Below are positions 6,193 through 10,795 of a stretch of DNA of 10,795 nucleotides, in pieces. Source of the stretch: an uncultured Dorea sp. (GTDB taxonomy: Bacteria > Bacillota_A > Clostridia > Lachnospirales > Lachnospiraceae); NCBI GenBank assembly GCA_910579015.1, contig CAJTRO010000016.1:1-10795 (forward strand), written 5' to 3'. Under the pieces are notes generated by a model. That model was given only the letters and a program-made list of their open reading frames with translations, did no database searches and had not been told where the DNA came from. Positions within the stretch are counted from its first letter, which is position 1. Every line of letters starts with the position of its first letter. The translations under genes were made by a program, and so were the position numbers.

Positions 6193-7827
6193 ATGATCAG
6201 CACAAGCAATATAACGTTACGTGTAGGAAAAAAAGCCCTGTTTGAAGATGTCAACATCAAGTTCACCGAAGGAAACTGTTACGGCCTGATCGGCGCCAAC
6301 GGAGCCGGGAAGTCCACCTTCTTAAAGATCCTGTCCGGACAGCTTGAGCCAAGCAAGGGCGAGATTGCCATCACCCCCGGCGAGCGTCTCTCCTTCCTTC
6401 AGCAGGATCACTTCAAGTATGACGAATATCCTGTACTCGACACAGTGATGATGGGAAATGCAAGACTTTACGAGATCATGAAGGAGAAGGAAGCCATCTA
6501 CGCAAAAGAAGATTTTACAGATGAGGACGGCATCAAGGCCAGTGAATTAGAGGGTGAATTCGCCGCCATGAACGGGTGGGAAGCCGAATCTGACGCCGCC
6601 TCTGTCTTGAACGGACTTGGGATTCTGCCCGAGATGCACTATGAGATCATGAAGAACCTGAATGGTCCTGAGAAGGTAAAGGTCCTGCTTGCCCAGGCGC
6701 TTTTCGGCAATCCTGACATCCTGCTCCTCGACGAGCCGACCAACCACCTGGATTTAGACGCGATCGCATGGCTTGAGGAATTCCTCATCAATTTCGAGAA
6801 TACGGTTATCGTAGTATCCCACGACCGGTATTTCCTCAACAAGGTCTGCACCCAGATCGCGGATATCGATTATGGCAAGATCAAGCTCTACGCCGGTAAC
6901 TATGATTTCTGGTATGAGTCAAGCCAGCTTCTGATCCGCCAGATGAAGGAGGCTAACAAGAAGAAGGAAGAAAAGATCAAGGAACTGCAAGAATTTATCT
7001 CCCGGTTCAGCGCCAACGCTTCCAAGTCCAAGCAGGCGACTTCCAGGAAACGTGCCCTGGAGAAGATCCAGCTGGATGACATCCAGCCCTCCAGCCGTAA
7101 GTATCCGTATATTGATTTCCGCCCGAACCGTGAGATCGGAAACGAAGTTCTCACCGTTGAGGGACTGAGCAAGACCATAGACGGCGAGAAGATCCTGGAC
7201 AATCTCAGCTTCACCCTGAACCATGATGACAAGGTGGCGTTCGTAGGGAGCAACGAGCTTGCGAAGACCACACTGTTCCAGATACTGACCGGCGAGATGG
7301 AACCGGACGAGGGATTCTATAAATGGGGCATCACCACCTCCCAGGCATATTTCCCGCTGGACAGCAAAGATGAATTCGATAACGACTATACCATCGTAGA
7401 ATGGCTGACACAGTATTCCGAGGAAAAAGACGTCACCTATGTGCGCGGCTTCTTAGGACGTATGCTCTTTTCCGGGGACGATGGAGTGAAGAGAGTAAGC
7501 GTTCTCTCCGGAGGTGAGAAGGTCCGCTGTCTCTTGTCCAAGATGATGATCTCGGGGGCAAATGTTCTGATTCTCGACGAGCCGACCAACCACCTGGATA
7601 TGGAAGCCATTACCGCTCTGAACAACGGCATGGTCAAGTTCCCGGGAGTTCTGCTCTTCTCATCCAGAGACCACCAGATCGTACAGACCACCGCGAACCG
7701 TATCATGGAGATCGTTCCCGGCGGCAAGCTTATCGACAAGATCACCACTTATGACGAATATCTGGAAAGTGATGAGATGGCAAGGAAGAGACATACCTAC
7801 AGTATCCAGAACGAAGAAGATAATTAA
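6193..7827 (+). CDS. ybiT: ABC-F family ATPase, YbiT-like, with one degenerate ATP site
   Basis: This 544-residue protein has two ATPase domains, no membrane segment, and the charged inter-domain linker (~240-310, KKKEEKIKELQEFISRFSANASKSKQATS) typical of ABC-F translation factors that act at the ribosomal E site. Along its length it resembles E. coli YbiT. Domain 1 has Walker A GANGAGKST (34-42), Walker B LLLDEPTNHLD (D180, E181) and switch H210, but its signature reads LNGPE (156-160). Domain 2 has a full LSGGEK signature (438-443) and Walker B (D462, E463), but its Walker A is GSNELAKTT (352-360) and the switch His is Arg492. The start ATG has AAGGAG 11 bases upstream. Resistance function is not indicated; a housekeeping ribosome role is likelier. 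It is monocistronic and convergent with the next gene, 15 bases away. Confidence 0.92.
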   Translation: MISTSNITLRVGKKALFEDVNIKFTEGNCYGLIGANGAGKSTFLKILSGQLEPSKGEIAITPGERLSFLQQDHFKYDEYPVLDTVMMGNARLYEIMKEKEAIYAKEDFTDEDGIKASELEGEFAAMNGWEAESDAASVLNGLGILPEMHYEIMKNLNGPEKVKVLLAQALFGNPDILLLDEPTNHLDLDAIAWLEEFLINFENTVIVVSHDRYFLNKVCTQIADIDYGKIKLYAGNYDFWYESSQLLIRQMKEANKKKEEKIKELQEFISRFSANASKSKQATSRKRALEKIQLDDIQPSSRKYPYIDFRPNREIGNEVLTVEGLSKTIDGEKILDNLSFTLNHDDKVAFVGSNELAKTTLFQILTGEMEPDEGFYKWGITTSQAYFPLDSKDEFDNDYTIVEWLTQYSEEKDVTYVRGFLGRMLFSGDDGVKRVSVLSGGEKVRCLLSKMMISGANVLILDEPTNHLDMEAITALNNGMVKFPGVLLFSSRDHQIVQTTANRIMEIVPGGKLIDKITTYDEYLESDEMARKRHTYSIQNEEDN

Positions 7828-7842
7828 AAATCATGATCTGAT

Positions 7843-8361
7843 TCACGAAACTCTCTCGCTCATCAGCCGGAATGCAAGATCGAATTCCTTCTGCATTCCG
7901 GCTTCGTCCGAGCAGGAAATGATCTCATGGCTCTTTTCTTGTCTGTCCACAAGGAACAGCGTCTTTCCAGCCTTCCCATGTAATCTCACTTCCACTTTTT
8001 CCATCCCGGACAACGGATAGACAGCTGTGTCACCCGCCCCGGACAATACATAATCCTTCGTGATGATCAGGCGGTAATTCTCAAATTCTGCCACATCGGC
8101 ATCTGTAAGCTGTCTGAAAAACTCCTCCTGGTCCTCTACCACATCCAGTCTTCCTTTCAGTGCTTTCTGCGCCTTTATATTCACCATGGCAAGGGCGCCC
8201 CCGGCAAGCGCCAGGACCGCCGCTATCCCTGCATCCGAAAACATACCGATAAAGGCCGCGGCAAGAAGACTTTCCCATACGATCATCCCTGTACGCAGCT
8301 TCTTCGCACGCTCTTCTATAAAATCATAATATTTCTGCTGGCCTGCCGTCTGTATATTCAT
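7843..8361 (-). CDS. Two-helix membrane protein with possible PH-like C-terminal domain
   Basis: I do not recognise this 172-residue protein. A charged, probably cytosolic N-terminus (1-24) is followed by two adjacent hydrophobic segments (~26-42 and ~44-62) forming a hairpin. A soluble region follows, whose strand-rich part (~96-145: YRLIITKDYVLS, YPLSGMEKVEVRL, GKTLFLVDR) has the alternating pattern of small bacterial PH-like or YcxB-like domains, ending in a helix (153-170). This layout suggests a membrane-anchored sensor or scaffold, but that is inference from pattern alone. The ATG at 8361 is preceded by AAAGGAAG at good spacing. It lies 64 bases after trpS on the same strand and may be the last gene of that unit. 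Its 3' end contains a perfect 12-bp inverted repeat. Confidence 0.75.
   Translation of the reverse strand: MNIQTAGQQKYYDFIEERAKKLRTGMIVWESLLAAAFIGMFSDAGIAAVLALAGGALAMVNIKAQKALKGRLDVVEDQEEFFRQLTDADVAEFENYRLIITKDYVLSGAGDTAVYPLSGMEKVEVRLHGKAGKTLFLVDRQEKSHEIISCSDEAGMQKEFDLAFRLMSERVS
7865..7903. repeat. Perfect 12-bp inverted repeat inside the 3' end of a coding region
   Basis: AGCCGGAATGCA (7865-7876) and TGCATTCCGGCT (7892-7903) are exact reverse complements with a 15-base loop. The hairpin lies in the last ~20 codons of the leftward membrane-protein gene and 38 bases past the ABC-F stop codon. No U-tract follows on either strand, so it is not a standard terminator. It may protect the 3' end of the ABC-F message. 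Confidence 0.6.
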
Positions 8362-8425
8362 ACTTCTTCCTTTCTTTTATGCCATGATCTGCCGTGATCC
8401 TGCCCTTATCATCCCGTTATGGCTC

Positions 8426-9430
8426 CTACCGGATCCTCTCCGGGAATCCAATCTTCTTCTGCACCTTCCGTAGTGTCTTATTAGCAAAATACTGTGCTTT
8501 CTCTGCATTACTCTTGATAATCCCGTCGATGTACGCCTTATCCTTCCCCAGTCTTGCCGCCTCATCCTGTAATGGCTTCAGCACGGACACAACCGCTTCT
8601 CCCACGGCCGTCTTAAAATCTCCATAGCCCCTGCCGTCAAATTCTGCCGTCACTTCATCCGGCTTCTTCCCGGTACATGCGCTGTAGATATCAATCAGAT
8701 TCTTAACGCCCGGCTGTTCGTCGCGATACAGGATCTTCGCCTCGGAATCTGTCACTGCACGCTTGCATTTCCGCATGATCGTATCCGTATCATCCATCAG
8801 ATAGATGCTGGCGTTTGGATTCTCATCAGACTTCGACATCTTCTTTGACGGATCCTGAAGGCTCATGATCTTGGCTCCCACCTTCCCGATATATGCCTCC
8901 GGTATGGTAAACACATCTCCGTAAATATTGTTGAACCGCTCCGCGATATCTCTTGTGATCTCCAGGTGCTGCATCTGGTCAACTCCCACCGGCACCACAT
9001 CTGCCTGATAGAGCAGGATGTCCGCCGCCATCAGCACCGGATAAGTAAATAATCCTGCGTTGATATTGTCCGCATGTTTCGCAGACTTATCCTTGAACTG
9101 AGTCATCCGGTTCAGCTCGCCCATGTATGTGAAGCAGTTCAGAATCCATGAAAGCTCCGCGTGGCCGGATACATGAGACTGGTAATAGATACAGTTCTTC
9201 TCGGGATCAAGCCCTGCCGCAATATAAAGGGTAAGAAGCGCTCTTGCCCGCTTCCTTAAGATTGCCGGATCCTGCCTGACCGTGATGGAATGCATATCTA
9301 CCACGCTGTAGAAGCACTCATACTCATCGCTCAGTGTCACCCAGTTCTTCAATGCTCCGAGGTAATTCCCAAGCGTCAGATTCCCTGTCGCCTGCATACC
9401 GCTGAATAATACTTTCTTATCATTGATCAT
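8426..9430 (-). CDS. trpS: Tryptophanyl-tRNA synthetase
   Basis: At 334 residues from the chosen start, this matches the usual ~330 for class Ic bacterial TrpRS, which charges tRNA-Trp in the cytoplasm as a homodimer. The ATP-binding HIGH-type motif reads TGNLTLGNYLGA (15-26), with Thr at the first position as in Bacillus-type enzymes. KMSKSDENP (197-205) is intact. The blocks ELNRMTQFKDKSA, TYPVLMAADILLYQADVVPVG and DQMQHLEITRDIAERFN are all conserved. The start is taken as ATG 9430, because GGAGG (9443-9439) is 8 bases upstream; an in-frame GTG at 9445 overlaps that site and is unlikely. The gene starts 18 bases after the phosphatase stop, so the two are probably co-transcribed. No T-box leader is visible. 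Confidence 0.96.
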   Translation of the reverse strand: MINDKKVLFSGMQATGNLTLGNYLGALKNWVTLSDEYECFYSVVDMHSITVRQDPAILRKRARALLTLYIAAGLDPEKNCIYYQSHVSGHAELSWILNCFTYMGELNRMTQFKDKSAKHADNINAGLFTYPVLMAADILLYQADVVPVGVDQMQHLEITRDIAERFNNIYGDVFTIPEAYIGKVGAKIMSLQDPSKKMSKSDENPNASIYLMDDTDTIMRKCKRAVTDSEAKILYRDEQPGVKNLIDIYSACTGKKPDEVTAEFDGRGYGDFKTAVGEAVVSVLKPLQDEAARLGKDKAYIDGIIKSNAEKAQYFANKTLRKVQKKIGFPERIR

Positions 9431-9438
9431 CTTACTAT

Positions 9439-9443
9439 CCTCC
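9439..9443 (-). promoter_or_regulatory. Ribosome binding site deciding the trpS start
   Basis: GGAGG on the minus strand, 8 bases before ATG 9430. It overlaps the upstream in-frame GTG at 9445, which argues against that codon as the start. Confidence 0.8.
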
Positions 9444-9448
9444 ACATT

Positions 9449-10066
9449 CTATACTTCATCATAATAAACCACGTTCTCTGCAATGACCGCCGGCCTGCCT
9501 TCCGTGACCTCTATCTCCGTAACCGCACAGTTTTTGTGCACGCCTTCTCCCCAGTATTCTGCCAGGGATTTCCCCTTGATATTATTCAGAAGCCCCGCAA
9601 GAGCCGCACCGTGCGTTGTAATGAGAATATTGCTGTTCTGGTATTCTGCCCTGTCGTAAAGCTCCTGTAAGAATTCCCCTGTCCGCTTCTTCACCTGTGC
9701 AAAGCTCTCCCCGCCCGACGGCGCCTGATACTTATCCGGCCCGTCGAAAAAAAGGCGGAATCCCTCTGGAAGATTCCATCCGCTCCTTGCGCAGCATCCC
9801 CCTTCACATTCTCCAAACGCCATCTCTATGATCCGTTCATCCTCTATAACCGGCGTCGATCTTCCCTCCAGGATCAGTTCTGCTGTCTCCCTCGCCCGGG
9901 ACAAGGGACTTGAATAACACAGGTCAAAGTGAATACCCGCAAGACCTCCCGCCGTCTCCCTCGCAAGCCTCCTGCCGGATTCATTCAGCGGGATATCCAC
10001 CTGTCCCTGGAGCCTTCGCTCCTTGTTCCACTCAGTCTCTCCATGTCTTACAATATAAAGCTTCAT
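9449..10066 (-). CDS. Histidine phosphatase family protein (phosphoglycerate-mutase-like)
   Basis: From ATG 10066 this is 205 residues, normal for the cobC/GpmB-like branch of the histidine phosphatase superfamily. The catalytic set is complete: RHGETEWN with R7 and phospho-accepting H8, SSPLSRARETAE with R57, the acid E81 in EMAFGECEGG, and H152 in TTHGAA. It is a soluble phosphatase whose substrate cannot be read from sequence; small phospho-metabolites are usual. Cysteines cluster at ECEGGCC (86-92). The start at 10066 is chosen because AAGGAGG (10079-10073) lies 6 bases upstream and the RHG motif then begins at residue 7. An in-frame ATG at 10135 would add 23 residues through the promoter and is rejected. 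trpS follows after 18 bases. Confidence 0.92.
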   Translation of the reverse strand: MKLYIVRHGETEWNKERRLQGQVDIPLNESGRRLARETAGGLAGIHFDLCYSSPLSRARETAELILEGRSTPVIEDERIIEMAFGECEGGCCARSGWNLPEGFRLFFDGPDKYQAPSGGESFAQVKKRTGEFLQELYDRAEYQNSNILITTHGAALAGLLNNIKGKSLAEYWGEGVHKNCAVTEIEVTEGRPAVIAENVVYYDEV

Positions 10067-10072
10067 CTTCTG

Positions 10073-10079
10073 CCTCCTT
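10073..10079 (-). promoter_or_regulatory. Ribosome binding site deciding the phosphatase start
   Basis: AAGGAGG on the minus strand, 6 bases before ATG 10066. It is the strongest site in the window and rules out the longer frame beginning at 10135. Confidence 0.85.
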
Positions 10080-10100
10080 AAGAACCATGCATACCTTGTA

Positions 10101-10109
10101 AGTATATCA
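10101..10109 (-). promoter_or_regulatory. Extended -10 promoter of the phosphatase-trpS unit
   Basis: TGATATACT on the minus strand is a TGn extension followed by TATACT (5 of 6). The best -35 is TGGAAA at a 16-base spacing (4 of 6). Transcription would start near 10094 with a leader of about 28 bases. Confidence 0.5.
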
Positions 10110-10134
10110 TATATCCAAACATTTTCCACATCCA

Positions 10135-10148
10135 TTTTTTCAAAAAAA
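10135..10148. promoter_or_regulatory. A/T tract upstream of the luxS promoter
   Basis: Six T, one C and seven A in a row, immediately upstream of the luxS -35 region and between the two divergent promoters. It could act as an UP element for RNA polymerase or as a bent spacer; its exact role is inferred. Confidence 0.3.
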
Positions 10149-10153
10149 TATCA

Positions 10154-10182
10154 TAGTCAATCCCCGTCAAAAGTGTTATAAT
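10154..10182 (+). promoter_or_regulatory. luxS promoter with extended -10
   Basis: A perfect extended -10, TGTTATAAT (TATAAT at 10177-10182), lies 17 bases after a weak -35 TAGTCA (10154-10159, 4 of 6). The start would be near 10189, giving a leader of about 57 bases that contains the GTCCGGT stem-loop. Confidence 0.65.
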
Positions 10183-10190
10183 AACCTACA

Positions 10191-10212
10191 GTCCGGTAAC
10201 AGACAACCGGAC
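10191..10212 (+). promoter_or_regulatory. Perfect inverted repeat in the luxS leader (stem-loop or operator)
   Basis: GTCCGGT (10191-10197) and ACCGGAC (10206-10212) are exact reverse complements with an 8-base loop, placed at about +2 to +24 of the predicted transcript. As RNA it would form a GC-rich 7-bp hairpin at the very 5' end, which could stabilise the message. As DNA it is the right size and place for a repressor site. It is too small for an S-box or SAH riboswitch. Confidence 0.5.
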
Positions 10213-10245
10213 GGCGAATACTACATAAAAAGGAGCCGTATTATC

Positions 10246-10725
10246 ATGGACAAGATCACAAGCTTTACCATAGACCATCTGCGGCTGGTCCCGGGGCTCT
10301 ATGTATCCCGTATCGACCAGGTGGAAGGTCACCCCATTACCACATTTGATATCCGTATGACAAGTCCCAACGATGAACCTGTCATGAATACTGCCGAGAT
10401 GCATACCATTGAGCATCTGGCCGCGACATTTTTGCGCAACCATGCGTCTTACGCCGGCAAGACGATCTATTTCGGCCCTATGGGATGCCGAACCGGTTTC
10501 TATCTTTTGCTTGCCGGAGAATATACCTCCAGGGATATCGTCCCGCTGATGACAGAGATGTTTACATTCATCGCCGGTTTTGACGGAGACGTTCCCGGCG
10601 CATGTGCGAAAGACTGCGGGAATTACCTGGATATGAACCTTCCTATGGCAAGATATCTTGCACAAAGATATCTAAAAGAAGTCCTTTCGGATATCTCTGA
10701 CAGTCAGTTGATCTATCCGGAATGA
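10246..10725 (+). CDS. luxS: S-ribosylhomocysteine lyase (AI-2 synthase) LuxS
   Basis: At 159 residues this is the usual LuxS length. It cleaves S-ribosylhomocysteine to homocysteine and DPD, the precursor of the AI-2 signal, in the activated methyl cycle. The metal site is complete: HTIEH (H53, E56, H57) and C124 in KDCGNYLDMNL. The catalytic Cys is C81 in FGPMGCRTGFYL. The N-terminal ITSFTIDHLRLVPGLYVSR and the PGAC segment before the metal Cys are typical; an extra Cys at 120 sits four residues before the metal ligand. AGGAG lies 10 bases before the ATG. It is transcribed alone and divergent from the phosphatase. No Pfs nucleosidase or methionine gene is in the window, though the right edge truncates the downstream view. 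Confidence 0.97.
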   Translation: MDKITSFTIDHLRLVPGLYVSRIDQVEGHPITTFDIRMTSPNDEPVMNTAEMHTIEHLAATFLRNHASYAGKTIYFGPMGCRTGFYLLLAGEYTSRDIVPLMTEMFTFIAGFDGDVPGACAKDCGNYLDMNLPMARYLAQRYLKEVLSDISDSQLIYPE

Positions 10726-10744
10726 TCACAAGATATACCCATCT

Positions 10745-10791
10745 ATGCAATAACGGATCTTTGCATTTTATACAGCCGGCGTCAGAATGCA
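10745..10791 (+). repeat. Alternating short inverted repeats after luxS
   Basis: ATGCAA (10745-10750) pairs with TTGCAT (10761-10766), followed by only TTTTA. The latter can instead pair, as TGCATT (10762-10767), with AATGCA (10786-10791). The first hairpin could be a weak terminator for luxS. The arms are short and the window ends here; no start of another gene is seen in these 70 bases. Confidence 0.25.
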
Positions 10792-10795
10792 GGCA

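Noticed and set aside
6193..7827. Antibiotic-resistance ABC-F (Vga/Msr/Lsa-like)
   Set aside because: The linker and overall sequence match the housekeeping YbiT type, and the leader is too short for drug-sensing attenuation.
8429..8443. CCGGA/TCCGG hairpin at the trpS stop codon as a terminator
   Set aside because: The stem is only 5 bp, overlaps the stop codon and has no U-tract, so read-through into the next gene is more likely.
10067..10135. N-terminal extension of the histidine phosphatase by 23 residues
   Set aside because: It would include the predicted promoter and the perfect AAGGAGG site, and family members begin right at the RHG motif.
10186..10665. Leftward open frame of 159 codons opposite luxS
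   Set aside because: It is a mirror of the luxS coding region. The His and Cys motifs on the plus strand make LuxS certain.
1..10795. Search for tRNA genes, CRISPR arrays, insertion sequences, toxin-antitoxin pairs or phage genes
   Set aside because: No tandem spaced repeats, terminal inverted repeats with a transposase, or tRNA-like cloverleaf were seen by reading both strands; a computed tRNA and repeat scan was not possible here.

Overview
The window comes from a mid-GC Firmicutes chromosome, most likely a Clostridia member of the Lachnospiraceae type. This rests on strong AGGAGG-like ribosome binding sites, sigma-A style promoters (several with an extended -10), a U-tract hairpin terminator, and the protein flavour of LuxS, TrpS and the YbiT-like ABC-F protein. 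The taxon is inferred from family resemblance, not from a marker search. There is no tRNA, rRNA, CRISPR array, insertion sequence or phage gene. Most of the window is housekeeping or accessory metabolism, tightly packed.

Layout from left to right. (1) The 3' part of a truA-type tRNA pseudouridine synthase gene runs rightward off the left edge. (2) Convergent to it is a leftward set read from about 4400 down to 578: a six-helix ABC exporter half-transporter, a large regulator with a C-terminal ArsR-type winged helix and an unrecognised ~240-residue N-terminal region, and a PdxA-family dehydrogenase. A TTGACA/17/TATCTT promoter precedes the exporter, set among three copies of CTAATAT/ATATTAG that could be the regulator's operator. 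(3) A clear rho-independent terminator (4512-4556) closes a second leftward unit, a patatin-like lipase followed by a YjbQ-family (UPF0047) enzyme. (4) Divergent from the patatin gene is a rightward ABC-F ATPase of the YbiT type. (5) Convergent to it is a leftward unit of histidine phosphatase, trpS and a small two-helix membrane protein. (6) Divergent from the phosphatase is luxS, the AI-2 synthase and S-ribosylhomocysteine lyase, with an extended -10 promoter and a perfect 7-bp stem-loop or operator in its leader.

How the genes work together: the exporter-regulator pair looks like a self-contained, autoregulated efflux unit, and pdxA is probably co-transcribed with it by proximity (22-base gap). 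The phosphatase and trpS are 18 bases apart and probably share a promoter. The ABC-F protein stands alone. Its two composite ATP sites are strongly asymmetric: one has every canonical motif, while the other has lost the Walker A glycine, the signature serine and the switch histidine. No wholly new multi-gene system is evident. The best leads are the asymmetric ABC-F protein, the exporter plus large-sensor ArsR pair with its operator-like repeats, the uncertain substrate of the PdxA homologue, and the luxS leader inverted repeat.
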